Source of the DNA: Nocardia acidivorans NBRC 108247
GTDB taxonomy: Bacteria; Actinomycetota; Actinomycetes; Mycobacteriales; Mycobacteriaceae
NCBI RefSeq assembly: GCF_001625085.1
Contig: NZ_BDAW01000015.1
Span: 1-64,000 of the forward strand
DNA: 64,000 nt
Reading direction: 5' to 3'
Shown here piece by piece: positions 25,835 through 34,978 of this stretch. A program made the translations under genes and the position numbers. Positions within the stretch are counted from its first letter, which is position 1. Each line of letters opens with the position of its first letter. The notes under the pieces are model-generated. The model was not told the DNA's origin. It did no database searches and saw nothing but the letters and a program-made list of their open reading frames with translations.

Positions 25835-26800
25835 GTGCACGCGCTGATCGGCTGGTTCGAGAACCTGGTCACCGCGACATTCCATGCCGCGTTTCTTGCT
25901 CCGCTGTTCTCGTACCTGCACTCGGCGGTCGACTATGTGACCGAGCCGATCGCGTGGGCGTTGCCGTTCTTCGGACTGTTCATCCTCATCGAATACGTCG
26001 GACTGCGCTGGGTTGCCCGTCATCACGACCCCGGCTCCGAAACGGGCCGGACTGGCGCTTCGCTGCGAGACTCCGCGACCAGCGTCTCCATGGGGGTCGG
26101 CTATCTGGGTGTGGCGGGACTGTTCCACGCCGCGTCGCTAATCGGGTACAGCGCCATCTACGAAGCGGTTCCGTGGAAGCTGGCGGCCGATGCCTGGTAC
26201 ACCTGGCTGTTGCTGTTCTTCGCCGTCGACGTTCTCTGGTATGCGGTGCACCGGTTCTCGCATCGCATCCGGATCGCCTGGGCGGCGCATCAGGCACACC
26301 ACTCCAGTGAGCACTTCAACTTCTCCACCGCGCTGCGCCAGAAATGGAATCTCTGGTTCGAGACGCTGGCCTGGACGCCGCTGCCGCTGTTGGGGATTCC
26401 GCCGTGGATGATCTATGTCGGTTTCTCGCTCAACCTGATCTGCCAGTTCTTCGTGCACACCGAGACCGTCGACCGCCTCCCTCGGCTGGTCGAGTTCGTG
26501 TTCAACACCCCCTCGCATCACCGCGTGCATCACGGCAGTGACCCGGAGTACCTCGACAAGAACTACGGCGGCATTCTCATCATCTGGGACCGGATCTTCG
26601 GTACCTACGCCGAGGAGAAGCAGCGGCCAACGTACGGACTGACCACTCCGGTGGGTACGCACAATCTGCTGAGACTCCAGTTCCACGAATACATTTCGAT
26701 CGCGGGCGACCTTCGGCGCGCCCGCACGCTGCGCGAAGTCCTCGGGTACACCTTCGGTCCCCCTGGCTGGAGCCCCACCGATGGCCGCGATCCGTCCTGA
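25835..26800 (+). CDS. sterol desaturase/fatty acid hydroxylase family membrane enzyme
   Basis: This 321-residue protein has about four or five membrane helices and the eight-histidine pattern of integral membrane di-iron enzymes: WYAVHRFSHR (HxxxH), AAHQAHHSSEHFN (HxxHH) and TPSHHRVHHGSDPEY (HHxxHH). It ends with NYGGILIIWDRIFGTY, typical of the FA_hydroxylase group. Such enzymes hydroxylate or desaturate sterols, fatty acids or ether lipids using O2. The substrate is unknown. It is controlled by the divergent TetR and followed by a thioesterase-like gene, which suggests an acyl-lipid substrate. Confidence 0.9.
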   Translation: MHALIGWFENLVTATFHAAFLAPLFSYLHSAVDYVTEPIAWALPFFGLFILIEYVGLRWVARHHDPGSETGRTGASLRDSATSVSMGVGYLGVAGLFHAASLIGYSAIYEAVPWKLAADAWYTWLLLFFAVDVLWYAVHRFSHRIRIAWAAHQAHHSSEHFNFSTALRQKWNLWFETLAWTPLPLLGIPPWMIYVGFSLNLICQFFVHTETVDRLPRLVEFVFNTPSHHRVHHGSDPEYLDKNYGGILIIWDRIFGTYAEEKQRPTYGLTTPVGTHNLLRLQFHEYISIAGDLRRARTLREVLGYTFGPPGWSPTDGRDPS

Positions 26801-26852
26801 CCGGCGACATCGTCAGGCGCTGATGCAAACGACCGAAAGGCTTATCCCGGTG

Positions 26853-27662
26853 ATGAATTCGACCATCACGCCCGCCAGCTACTTCGAGCGGGTCGGTGCG
26901 CATCGCTTCGTGCCGACCGTGCACGCGCGGGGTGCGTGGGCGGTCGATGAACAGCATTTCAGCCCCCTCGGCGGGCTGATCGTGCACGAGATCGAACGGA
27001 TGCGAGCACGCGAACGTTGTGCCGGGTTGCTGGTCAGCCGCATCAGTTTCGATATTCTTGGCCGAAACACATTTGAGGAGTTCGACATTCACGTCGAGGT
27101 CATCCGACCCGGCCGGACGATCGAACTTGTCGGGGCGACGGTCGTCATCGCGGGCCGCAGCACCGTTTCGGCCAGGGTCTGGCTCATGGCGGCCGAAGAG
27201 ACCGGCCTCGTCGCGGGCGGTGAGCCCGATGGGATGCCCGCGCCGGAAACCTTGTCCTCGTGGCCACTCACTTCGGTGTGGCCTGGCGGGTACGTCGGCT
27301 CGCTCGACACCCGGCCGATCGGCATTCCGCAGCCGGGGCGCACCGCCGCGTGGCTTTCCACGCCGCATGGGCTGGTCGCAGGCGAACAGGCTAGCGGCCT
27401 CGCCTCGTTCGTGGCTCTAGTCGACACCGCCAACGGTATTGCCGTCCGCCAGGAGCCTGCCAAGTGGATGTTCCCCAACCTGGATCTGACGATTCATCTC
27501 TACCGTCAACCGGAGGCAGGGTGGACCGGACTCGACACCACCGTCACCTTCGGCCATGCCGGCCAAGGGCTGACGAGCACCGTCCTGCACGACATCCACG
27601 GCCCCGTCGGATCGGCCCAGCAGATTCTCACCGTTCGACCACAGCACGACGGCGGGAGGTGA
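26853..27662 (+). CDS. acyl-CoA thioesterase-like double hot-dog protein
   Basis: This protein of about 269 residues resembles the TesB-like thioesterase superfamily. An N-terminal hot-dog domain carries SYFERVGAHRFVPTVHARGAW and HFSPLGGLIVHEIER. The second half includes GLASFVALVDTANGIAV, PNLDLTIHLYRQPEAGW and a C-terminal RPQHDGGR. These features match actinobacterial thioesterase-family proteins that hydrolyse or bind acyl-CoA. It lies 52 bases after the hydroxylase gene and is probably in its TetR-controlled operon. ATG 26853 is used because the family starts near the YFERVG motif; an ATG at 26823 is possible. Confidence 0.8.
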   Translation: MNSTITPASYFERVGAHRFVPTVHARGAWAVDEQHFSPLGGLIVHEIERMRARERCAGLLVSRISFDILGRNTFEEFDIHVEVIRPGRTIELVGATVVIAGRSTVSARVWLMAAEETGLVAGGEPDGMPAPETLSSWPLTSVWPGGYVGSLDTRPIGIPQPGRTAAWLSTPHGLVAGEQASGLASFVALVDTANGIAVRQEPAKWMFPNLDLTIHLYRQPEAGWTGLDTTVTFGHAGQGLTSTVLHDIHGPVGSAQQILTVRPQHDGGR

Positions 27663-28341
27663 TGGATCAGCGGGCTCGCGTGCCGACCGGGTGCTGGTGG
27701 TCTCCGTCGTTGCCGCGAGCAGGGTGTCGGCGACCTGCTGGCAGACGGACCGGAGGCCGGTTCGCCGACTTCGACTACGGACCCGTGCTGCGCTCCATCC
27801 AGGCGGTGGTCGCTGATGCATGGTCGGGATGCTGTTGGACAACCCCGGTCGCTACCGCACGCTGCGCATCGTTCCGCTCGACCGCCCGGGGCGAACCGGA
27901 GTTGAATGCGACATCGCGGCGATCGAACGAGATCATGACCGCGGCAACGACACCAAGGTCCGTGTGACACGGTCTCTGCGAGTGGGCGCTATTCGCTGAT
28001 CCGTGACCGAAGTCGGTGCACCAATTCGCGGTCCACCTCGACCGGTCACGTACGAACGGATTGTTGAATGTTGGCGGCCATCCGTCGGATTTGGCAACGG
28101 ATTCGGCAACCAGACACGGCGGAATTCAACATGGCGGGTGGGGTGAAGGGACGAGTCCATTGACGGGCCCGTCCGTTCGGAAGCCGATTAGGGCTAGCTC
28201 TAGCAACTCAAGTGCACAGTATTGCCGATGTGCGGTGACACCGGCTGGGGTTACGCACCATTCGGGCGTCGGACTACGAAGACGTATTCTCGGATGTCCT
28301 CGGTCGAGGCGTTTGCGCGCCGCGGCGACCTAACCGCGGCC
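27663..28341. other. gap with probable decayed coding DNA
   Basis: No complete gene is supported here. Short stretches such as ADRVLVVSVVAA on the plus strand look protein-like but switch frames quickly. A 59-codon frame at 27820-27999 is listed separately. The part from about 28000 to 28341 shows nothing I can support. Degraded genes are more likely than a regulatory region of this length. Confidence 0.45.
27820..27999 (+). CDS. short hypothetical protein or gene fragment
   Basis: A 59-residue frame begins MVGMLLDNPGRYRTL and contains DRPGRTGVECDIAAIERD, ending with a basic tail. Its composition is protein-like (acidic and basic residues balanced, few rare residues), unlike the shadow frames around it. 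I do not recognise the family. There is no good ribosome binding site, so it may be the end of a broken gene. Confidence 0.3.
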   Translation: MVGMLLDNPGRYRTLRIVPLDRPGRTGVECDIAAIERDHDRGNDTKVRVTRSLRVGAIR

Positions 28342-28749
28342 TTACAGCAATTCTGGTGCGAAATAGGTGGCGGCCAGGGCGACGAAGATTTTGGCATCCT
28401 CCTCCGATACGGCGTATTCGGAGGAGACGCGGCGGGCCACGAAAACTTGTGTCAGGCCGCGGTCGCTATCGGGATGGGCGGCGATTTCGGTTCGCAGGTC
28501 GGCGACGACGGCTTTGCCGAGGTCCACGCTTTCTCGCCGGTACTTCCACGCCATGACCGAGAGTCGGCCGTCGTAGGAGTCGAGCCCGTCGAGGAACAGC
28601 TTCTCCTCGGCGGTGTACTGCTGGATGCGCGGAATTCGGTCGCCGTAGACGTTGAGGGTCAGGCCCGCGGAGAAGCCGAGCGAAGCGCCGAAGAGGACGG
28701 CCGCCGCGGTGATGAGGAGACGACGGGTACCTGGTGAGGCTGTGATCAC
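28342..28749 (-). CDS. secreted or anchored hypothetical protein (DUF732-like size)
   Basis: This 135-residue protein has one N-terminal hydrophobic segment (LLITAAAVLFGASLGFSAGL) and then a soluble helical part with EEKLFLDGLDSYDGRLSVMAWKYRR and SSEYAVSEEDAKIFVALAATYF. The soluble part resembles small actinobacterial exported helical proteins of the DUF732 type (FLxxL..., then a C-terminal helix), but the match is loose. It could be membrane-anchored, because no clear cleavage site follows the hydrophobic segment. It stands alone between regions of other orientation. Confidence 0.65.
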   Translation of the reverse strand: MITASPGTRRLLITAAAVLFGASLGFSAGLTLNVYGDRIPRIQQYTAEEKLFLDGLDSYDGRLSVMAWKYRRESVDLGKAVVADLRTEIAAHPDSDRGLTQVFVARRVSSEYAVSEEDAKIFVALAATYFAPELL

Positions 28750-28983
28750 CTACCGAATGGTAATGAGTGACGGCGGGGGACCGAAGTCGAGTTGTAGCGG
28801 CTTCCTGGCGATCGCGGGTTCTGCTGTGCTGGGTCACGGCCGACACCTGTCGTGATTCGAGACGTCCGCTTCTGCCGATGACCGAGCAGTTGAATGGCTT
28901 TGCGTGAATCTTGGCGAGGGTTCGGGTGCACGGGCTGATCGTGGGGGTCGTCAACGACACGTGCGGCCGGTAGGAACAGCGGT

Positions 28984-29967
28984 ATGGATGGGGAGACGAG
29001 TGGGCTGTATCGGCGGTTCGCGGAGTTCGAGGCTCGGGGTAGTTCGTCGTGTTATGAGTTGTGGGCGTTGGGGATTGCCTCGGATCCGGAGCTGGTGGGG
29101 CTGATCGATCAACTGCCGCTGGAGAAGCGGCAGCCGAACCTGGTGCTCACGGCCGCCCGCTTCCTCGGAGTCGGCGAGGTGTCGTTTGCCGAGTTCCGAG
29201 CATGGGTGGGGCGGCATTGGGATGCTCTCGTGCCGGAGATTCTGACGCGTAGGACGCAAACCAACGAGGTCGGCCGGGCTTCGGTGCTGTTGCCAGTATT
29301 GGCGCAACTGCCCGGTCCACTGGCGTTGATCGAGGTTGGTGCGTCAGCCGGATTGTGTCTGTATCCGGATCTTTTCAGTTATCGCTATGACGATCGGATC
29401 GCGCTCGACCCGATCGGTGGCGTTTCCGATGTGGAGTTGCGGTGCGCGACCACGGGTGAGCCGCCGGTTCCGGGTCGATTGCCCGAGGTGGTGTGGCGGG
29501 CCGGTGTGGATTTGAACCCGCTCGATGTCACCGATACCGAGCAGATGCGGTGGCTCGAATACTTGGTATGGCCCGGGCAGCCCGAACGGCTGCAGCGACT
29601 GCGCGCCGCAGTGACCATCGCTCAGAGGCAGCCTGTCGGTATCAAGGCCGGTGATTTGAACGAGACTGTGGCAGAACTGGTTTCCGCTGCTCCGGCCGAG
29701 GCGACGGTGGTGGTCTTTCATAGCGCTGTGCTGGCGTATCTGAGTGTCGAGGAGCGCGACCGCTTCGAGCGGATGGTTCGTGGGCTGCGGTGTCATTGGG
29801 TGTCCAATGAGGGTTGCAGTGTCATCGGTTCAATCGCGGAGCGACTTCCGGTGCCTGCCTCGGAGACGCCCGGCCGGTTCGTGGTGGCGCTGGATGGGGT
29901 TCCGCTGGGCTATGCCGGCGCTCATGGCCAGAGTCTGGATTGGTTCGCGCCTGCGCTTGCGTGGTGA
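28984..29967 (+). CDS. DUF2332 family protein
   Basis: This 327-residue protein has the DUF2332 pattern: RRFAEFEARGSSSCYELWALGIASDPEL at the start, QPNLVLTAARFL, TQTNEVGRASVLLPVL, a LIEVGASAGLCLYPDLFSY block resembling a methyltransferase glycine loop, and VVFHSAVLAYLSVEERDRF. The family is widespread in actinobacteria and of unknown function. The fold hint suggests a SAM-dependent methyltransferase relative. ATG 28984 directly precedes the conserved N-terminus. It is a single-gene unit. Confidence 0.88.
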   Translation: MDGETSGLYRRFAEFEARGSSSCYELWALGIASDPELVGLIDQLPLEKRQPNLVLTAARFLGVGEVSFAEFRAWVGRHWDALVPEILTRRTQTNEVGRASVLLPVLAQLPGPLALIEVGASAGLCLYPDLFSYRYDDRIALDPIGGVSDVELRCATTGEPPVPGRLPEVVWRAGVDLNPLDVTDTEQMRWLEYLVWPGQPERLQRLRAAVTIAQRQPVGIKAGDLNETVAELVSAAPAEATVVVFHSAVLAYLSVEERDRFERMVRGLRCHWVSNEGCSVIGSIAERLPVPASETPGRFVVALDGVPLGYAGAHGQSLDWFAPALAW

Positions 29968-30259
29968 TGTGCAAGGACCAGGTTCGAGCGTCGCCCGCGC
30001 CAGACTTGAAACTGCGAACGCACCACCCTGCCGTGACCCGCGCGTTCCGATGCGGCCAGCACCGCGCCTCGGAAGATCAACGGCCAGAGGTGAACTCGAT
30101 CCGTTTCAACGCACGCACATGCCGAGCGCGCTCGATGCGGCCTAGCCGGCTGGGACTGCTGCAAGATCAGGTGGCGGGTTGACACCTATTCCTGCGCCAG
30201 TCCCGGAGTCTCGGTAATTGATCGAGTGGCCGGATGACGGTTTGTGGTGATTCTGGGGG

Positions 30260-30886
30260 TCAGGGCTGCCAGTCGTATTTGGTCCAGGACGTGGGTGCCG
30301 TTTGCACGGATTGCAGAAGGCTCCAGTCGAACCGTGCCCAGTAGATTCGATCGTGGCCGGTGGCGGGGTCCTTGGCCGCGATGGCCGTGACGTCGCCGAT
30401 TGAGCCGAGCCCGTCGACGTGAGCGAACGGTCCCAGAGTCGCACTGTCGTGGAACTCGAAGTAGGTGCACGACCAAGGAATCAGGTCGGTGACGGTTTCC
30501 AACTTCGGACGTGACAGCTCAGGTCGTCGCATGAACTGCCGGGATATCACTCTGGACTGATTCGGAATCTCGATCAACTCGACATAGAATGCGGGCCAGA
30601 ACGTCAGATTCCATCGGGCATAACGGATTTCGGACCCGCCTCGGTTGACGGTCTCGGTGTGGTCGGGACTGCCCCAGCCCAACCCCTCGTAGTCCTCGAC
30701 AGTCTTGGGCCGGTCGCTGTCTCTCAGCCAGGCGACCCAACGGCGTTCGGCCTCGGCGGCGTCGGAGCGAGTAGCGCCGATAGCCTGCAACAGCCGTGCC
30801 GCATGGTCGGGAGCGCTGTCGCACATCGGATGCAGCGTCGCAAGCTGATAGTCGTGCAGTGTCACTCGAGCGTTGCCGCTTGCCAT
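30260..30886 (-). CDS. hypothetical protein of unknown family
   Basis: This 208-residue soluble protein is rich in aromatic residues, with RRWVAWLRDSDRPKTVEDYEGLGW, RYARWNLTFWPAFYVELIE, FEFHDSATLGPF and ending TSWTKYDWQP. I recognise no domain. ATG 30886 has GGGGGAG 5 bases upstream, and an interrupted palindrome (30906-30920) lies just before it. The codon pattern and ribosome binding site make it a real gene. It is isolated, with a gap on either side, which is typical of an accessory gene. Confidence 0.7.
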   Translation of the reverse strand: MASGNARVTLHDYQLATLHPMCDSAPDHAARLLQAIGATRSDAAEAERRWVAWLRDSDRPKTVEDYEGLGWGSPDHTETVNRGGSEIRYARWNLTFWPAFYVELIEIPNQSRVISRQFMRRPELSRPKLETVTDLIPWSCTYFEFHDSATLGPFAHVDGLGSIGDVTAIAAKDPATGHDRIYWARFDWSLLQSVQTAPTSWTKYDWQP

Positions 30887-31209
30887 TCGAACTCCCCCGC
30901 CAATCGGTTCGAATCGAACCTACCAGCGTCATCGGTGCCTGTCGCGTCTCCGAGGACCCCGGACGGTCGAGATTCGAACGCACTCATCTACCGCGTTGAG
31001 ATGCGCTATTCGTCCGTTCGAGTTCAGTTCAGGTATGGATCTGTCAGCAGTACTACGCGGTCAGCGGCATGGTCGAAACCGGTGTCGGCCCATTGGTCCT
31101 GGGCGGTTGCTCAGGCTGAGTTTCGTTGACGTACATGATCTTTCGGGGCTGGGGGGCTTTCCGGTCGTCTCGCAAGGTCGGCGCGGTCAATGGCGCTGCG
31201 ACTGACGAA
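30887..31209. other. intergenic gap, no gene seen
   Basis: This 323-base gap contains the promoter side of the hypothetical gene at 30260-30886 with its palindrome, and the downstream end of the FAD monooxygenase. Apart from the palindrome I see no supported gene or RNA. Confidence 0.5.
30906..30920. promoter_or_regulatory. interrupted palindrome GGTTCGA-A-TCGAACC
   Basis: Seven-base perfect arms flank one A, 20 bases upstream of the hypothetical gene's start codon. Position and symmetry suggest an operator for a dimeric repressor, but no adjacent regulator gene is visible. Confidence 0.45.
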
Positions 31210-32814
31210 TCATCCTCGGCTTTCGGTGACGGGCCCGTGCGGGGCGGCTGCCACCGCGGCGAGCGCGGTCGCAAGCTCCTTGGTGGGGTCCGGTGGCGCG
31301 GTTGGGGTGCGCCAGGCGATGTAGCCGTCGGGCCGGATCAGGGTCGCGCCGGTGGATTCGATGCCGTAGGCGTCCTCTAGCGTATCGGGTTCGCTGATCT
31401 TGATGTTGGTGCCGATCTGCTTGAATTCGATTGCGATACCCAACTTTTCGCTTACGGCGGTGGCGGCGGTGTGCCAGCGGTCATCGCGGGCCAGCAATAC
31501 CCAGTCGTGCCGGATGAGATCGAGCGTCGAGCGCTTTTCACCGTCGAGTGTGACCCATAGGTGCGGTGCGCGAGTACCGGGCTGGCCGGCCCACTGCTCG
31601 GGCAACGCGGCCGGCGGCAACGACGCATCCGCACCCAGGACCGCCGCGGAGCGGTAGAGCTGTCCCAGTTCGATCGCGGAATCGTCGAGCACCGAGGTGT
31701 CCGATGCCGGACCGGTCAGGTATGCCTTGTAGTCGGCGCGGGCGAACAGTTGGTCGTGGCGCAGGTCCGCGATCGGGCGGCGCTCGGCGTCGTAGGTATC
31801 CAGCAGCCGCGGGTCCGACCGCCCGGACAGTACCGCCGCCAGTTTCCAGGCCAGGTTGTGCGCATCGTCGATGCCGGTGTTCGCGCCGAATCCGCCACGG
31901 TTGGGCGGTAATTGGTGTGCGGCGTCACCGGCGAGGAAGATCCGCCCGTCCGAGAAGTGGTCGGCGATCAGGGCCGCCAGATTCCAGCGGCCGGTGGTGA
32001 TCAGCTCGATCGGTATGTCGGTGCGGCCGAGCGCGCGCCGCACAACCTCGATCTGCTGCCCGGTGTCACGTTCGACATCGTCGGACAGCATCAGCACCCA
32101 TCGGCCATCGGAGTAGGTGGTCAAAAACGCCCGGAAGTCCGGCTGTTCGATCTCGAACTGGACCACTCCGTGCTGCAGGTACTCCTCGAGCGGCGCCCGG
32201 AACAGGATGCTGCGCTGCACCGACAGCGGGCCGACGCCGTGACGCTCGATACCCAGATCGGTGCGCACGGCACTGTCGGCGCCGTCTGCGGCCACGACGT
32301 ACTGTGCGCGCAAGCGGTATTCGCGTCCGTCCTCGCGGCGCCGGAGCATCGCGGTGACGCCCTCGTCATCCTGGGTGAGTCCGAGAAGCTCGGTGCCCAA
32401 ACGCAGTTCGGCGCCGAGTTCGCGGGCCCGGTCGCGCAGCAGCGGCTCGAGCCGATCCTGCGTGATCGCGATCGCGTGCACCGGCGACTGGTCGGCGCCG
32501 TAGCTGCCGTCACCGCCGGGACTCCAGGGATATTCTTCGATCCAGGTCCCGGTCAGGCTCTCCACGCGGGCTCGGCGCGGCGGCTTCATGCCTTGCAAAG
32601 AGGCGGGTACCTCGACACCGACCTGGCGGAAGTGCTCGATCGTGCGGGTGGTGAATCCGATCGCCCGCGGGTGCGGCGAGCTGCCGTAGTGCCTGTCGAT
32701 CACCACCACGGGCACGCCCTGCCAGGACAGGAACACCGCCGCGGACAGGCCGACGAGGCTCCCGCCGACGATGAGAACCGGTGTCGTGTCGTCGTTTTCG
32801 ATGTCGAAGGTCAT
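31210..32814 (-). CDS. FAD-dependent aromatic monooxygenase (PheA/TfdB class)
   Basis: This protein of about 534 residues has the FAD-binding motif VLIVGGSLVGLSAAVFLSWQ, the second FAD/NADPH-binding DG motif in VVAADGADSAVRTDLGIE, and GRIFLAGDAAHQLPPNRGGF with GANTGIDDAHNLAWKLAAVL. A C-terminal thioredoxin-like domain (ending VLIRPDGYIAWR) is typical of phenol/polyketide hydroxylases such as MhpA-, PgaE- and Rox-like enzymes. It hydroxylates an aromatic ring using NAD(P)H and O2. The substrate is unknown. ATG 32814 is preferred because GAGAGG is then correctly spaced; an ATG three codons upstream is too close. It is divergent from a TetR gene, which probably regulates it. Confidence 0.9.
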   Translation of the reverse strand: MTFDIENDDTTPVLIVGGSLVGLSAAVFLSWQGVPVVVIDRHYGSSPHPRAIGFTTRTIEHFRQVGVEVPASLQGMKPPRRARVESLTGTWIEEYPWSPGGDGSYGADQSPVHAIAITQDRLEPLLRDRARELGAELRLGTELLGLTQDDEGVTAMLRRREDGREYRLRAQYVVAADGADSAVRTDLGIERHGVGPLSVQRSILFRAPLEEYLQHGVVQFEIEQPDFRAFLTTYSDGRWVLMLSDDVERDTGQQIEVVRRALGRTDIPIELITTGRWNLAALIADHFSDGRIFLAGDAAHQLPPNRGGFGANTGIDDAHNLAWKLAAVLSGRSDPRLLDTYDAERRPIADLRHDQLFARADYKAYLTGPASDTSVLDDSAIELGQLYRSAAVLGADASLPPAALPEQWAGQPGTRAPHLWVTLDGEKRSTLDLIRHDWVLLARDDRWHTAATAVSEKLGIAIEFKQIGTNIKISEPDTLEDAYGIESTGATLIRPDGYIAWRTPTAPPDPTKELATALAAVAAAPHGPVTESRG

Positions 32815-32886
32815 CTCGATCATCCCTCTCGGAGGTCTCGGTGGTTCGCGGACACCACTAGAAAAACATGACCGGATAAAATATGC

Positions 32887-32912
32887 AACTCGATTAGAAT
32901 TATTAGTGAGTT
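32887..32912. promoter_or_regulatory. imperfect AT-rich palindrome, candidate TetR operator
   Basis: A 26-base imperfect inverted repeat with perfect ends AACTC and GAGTT lies in the AT-rich gap between the FAD monooxygenase and the divergent TetR gene, 23 bases before the TetR start. Confidence 0.4.
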
Positions 32913-32935
32913 AAGTCATGTGATAAGGTGAGCGC

Positions 32936-33520
32936 ATGCCTGCTGAGCAGCCCGGACGCCGAGAACGCAAGAACGCCGAGACCCGCCGGGCTCTCGCCGA
33001 GGTGGCCGAGCGATTGTTTCTGGAGAAGGGTTACGACCAGGTCGGCATCAGGGAGATCGCCGACGCGGTCGACATCTCGGTCCCGACGATGTTTCGCCAT
33101 GTCCCCGACGGCAAAGAGGCGCTGATATTCGACGACGGCGTCGAGCGCCGCGAGAGCCTGCTGGCGGCCGTTCGTGGGCGACCGGCGGATCGGTCGCTGC
33201 TGGCGGCCCTGCGCGAATTCATGGCCGGTCGGGGCCCGTTTCTTACCGATCCGAGTCCGGAGGTCCGCCGACGCACCGAGCTGATCATGGACACGCCCGC
33301 GCTGCGCGAATACTCCCGCCGGTTGTGGATCCGCTGCGAGGAACCCTTGGCCGCGGTCATCGCCGCCGAGCTCGGCCGCGAGCCCGACGACATCACCGCC
33401 CGCGCCATTGCGCGCTACGTGCTCGAGATCCCCCAATTCGTCGGTGGTGAGCCCGATCCCCGCGCCGCCCTCGACGCCGTCTTCACCCTGCTGGAACACG
33501 GCCTGCCCGGCACGAATTGA
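32936..33520 (+). CDS. TetR-family regulator
   Basis: This 194-residue protein has the helix-turn-helix at about residues 33-60 (IREIADAVDISVPTMFRHV) following LAEVAERLFLEKGYDQVG, and a C-terminal domain of the kind found in regulators beside monooxygenases (RTELIMDTPALREYSRRLW). ATG 32936 is 121 bases from the divergent monooxygenase start. It likely represses that gene. The ligand may be the enzyme's aromatic substrate or an antibiotic. It is followed by a 209-base gap with no gene. Confidence 0.9.
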   Translation: MPAEQPGRRERKNAETRRALAEVAERLFLEKGYDQVGIREIADAVDISVPTMFRHVPDGKEALIFDDGVERRESLLAAVRGRPADRSLLAALREFMAGRGPFLTDPSPEVRRRTELIMDTPALREYSRRLWIRCEEPLAAVIAAELGREPDDITARAIARYVLEIPQFVGGEPDPRAALDAVFTLLEHGLPGTN

Positions 33521-33729
33521 CCCTCTGCCCAACGCAGCGCTACACGCCGCTTGCCGCAGGGTCGGCGCTGTGGTCGTTCGACCGCCCTGGGTAAGCCGGA
33601 TGTTTGATCTGCGGTTGAATCGTTGTAGCAGGGAAGACCGACGCGGTCGCGATCATCAGGGCCAGTGAGCTTCTTCAGCGGCGATACCTCGGGCAGCCTC
33701 GCCGCTTACGACCGCACCGCGGGCTCAAT

Positions 33730-34590
33730 TCATTCGGACTGCGTTGTGGGCGACGAGACGGTCGACAGGGCGGCAGCCACGAACGACGCGACCAGTGGTC
33801 GGCGATCGTGTTCGTTCCAGGCGAGGACCAGGCTGCTGGGTGGGGCGTCGGTCACCGGGACACACACCAACCCGGGCGGGACCGACTCGACCAGTGAGCG
33901 GGGTAGCACTCCGATCATCCGGCCCAGGGTGATCATGTGGAACAGCTGAACCGCATCAGCGACCTCGGGGCCGGTGCCGTCGCCGCCCGGGATGCCCTTC
34001 CAGCGGGGCAGCGTTTCGCCCGACAGCTCGGACAGTCGCACCGAATCTCCGGCGGCCAGCCGGTGTCCGGCCGGGACGATGACCACGCGTTCCTCGGTGT
34101 GCAGCGTCTCGTGGGCCAGGCCGTCGAGATCGTCGAACGGTGCGTAGAGCAGGCCGACGTCGGCGCGACCGTCGCGCAGGAAATCGGTGCGATCGGCGGG
34201 GCCGCTGAACAGGATGTCCACCCGGCGAGCATCCGGTTGGTGGGCGTACTCGGCCAGGATCGGGGACAGCAGCCCGGCGTCGCCGCCGGGCTTCAGCACC
34301 AATCGCAGGTGGGCCTGGGCGTCGGTGGCGCGCCGGGTGTTGCGGACGGCGACATCGACCGCGTTCAGCGCATGGCGCCCGTGTTCTCGCAGCGCCATCC
34401 CGGCCGGAGTGAGTTCGACGTGCCGGCTGGAGCGGACGAATAGCGGCGTTCCGAGCCGGGTCTCGATGCGCCGGATCGCTTTCGACAGCGCGGGCTGGGC
34501 GATCGAGAGCCGGACCGCAGCCCTGCCGAAGTGCAACTCGTCGGCGACCGCGAGGAAGTATTCGAGCTCGCGAGTCTCCAGTTCAATCAT
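33730..34590 (-). CDS. LysR-family transcriptional regulator
   Basis: This 286-residue protein has an N-terminal LysR helix-turn-helix (ELEYFLAVADELHFGRAAVR and QPALSKAIRRIETRLG) and a LysR substrate-binding domain with LPRSLVESVPPGLVCVPV near the end. It is of the BenM/CatM-like short kind that often controls aromatic catabolism. ATG 34590 is 71 bases from the divergent gene at 34661, so the two share a promoter region. The rest of the cluster (SDR, decarboxylase-type amidohydrolase, aromatic-acid transporter) fits this role. Confidence 0.92.
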   Translation of the reverse strand: MIELETRELEYFLAVADELHFGRAAVRLSIAQPALSKAIRRIETRLGTPLFVRSSRHVELTPAGMALREHGRHALNAVDVAVRNTRRATDAQAHLRLVLKPGGDAGLLSPILAEYAHQPDARRVDILFSGPADRTDFLRDGRADVGLLYAPFDDLDGLAHETLHTEERVVIVPAGHRLAAGDSVRLSELSGETLPRWKGIPGGDGTGPEVADAVQLFHMITLGRMIGVLPRSLVESVPPGLVCVPVTDAPPSSLVLAWNEHDRRPLVASFVAAALSTVSSPTTQSE

Positions 34591-34660
34591 GCCTACAGGT
34601 TATCGCCGAATGTCGAATAGGTCTTGGACGCTTGCACACGAGGGCAAGAAGAATTGCTGC

Positions 34661-34978
34661 ATGATCTACCACACGATGATCGTTTCCTTCGATCGACCGC
34701 TGCCGGATTCTGAACTGAATCAGTATCTGTCAGATATCGAACAGGTCATGGTCGACACCGGTTTGGTGCAGTCGTTCGCGGCCCGCCGCCATCTCCCCGT
34801 CCCCGGTGAGGAGGCCATTCCGGCGCTGATCGCCACCGCGATCGTGCATATCGGCGTGGCCGATATGGACACGCTGGCGAAGGCGTTCACCGCGCCCGGC
34901 CTGCACGAGGCCATCGGCCGGTGGCAGTCGCGGCACCCGTACCGGGTCGCCTGGGCGAACCACGAGGTGCTGGCATGA
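34661..34978 (+). CDS. small hypothetical protein, possibly a Dabb-like barrel
   Basis: This 105-residue protein begins MIYHTMIVSFDRPLPDSELN and contains DTGLVQSFAARRHLPVPGEE, IPALIATAIVHIGVADMDTL and FTAPGLHEAIGRWQSRHPYR. The alternation of strands and helices suggests a ferredoxin-like alpha/beta barrel of the kind used in small dimeric oxidoreductase helpers or decarboxylases, but I cannot assign a family. The stop overlaps the next gene's start (ATGA), and it is divergent from LysR, so it is the first gene of the catabolic unit. Confidence 0.75.
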   Translation: MIYHTMIVSFDRPLPDSELNQYLSDIEQVMVDTGLVQSFAARRHLPVPGEEAIPALIATAIVHIGVADMDTLAKAFTAPGLHEAIGRWQSRHPYRVAWANHEVLA

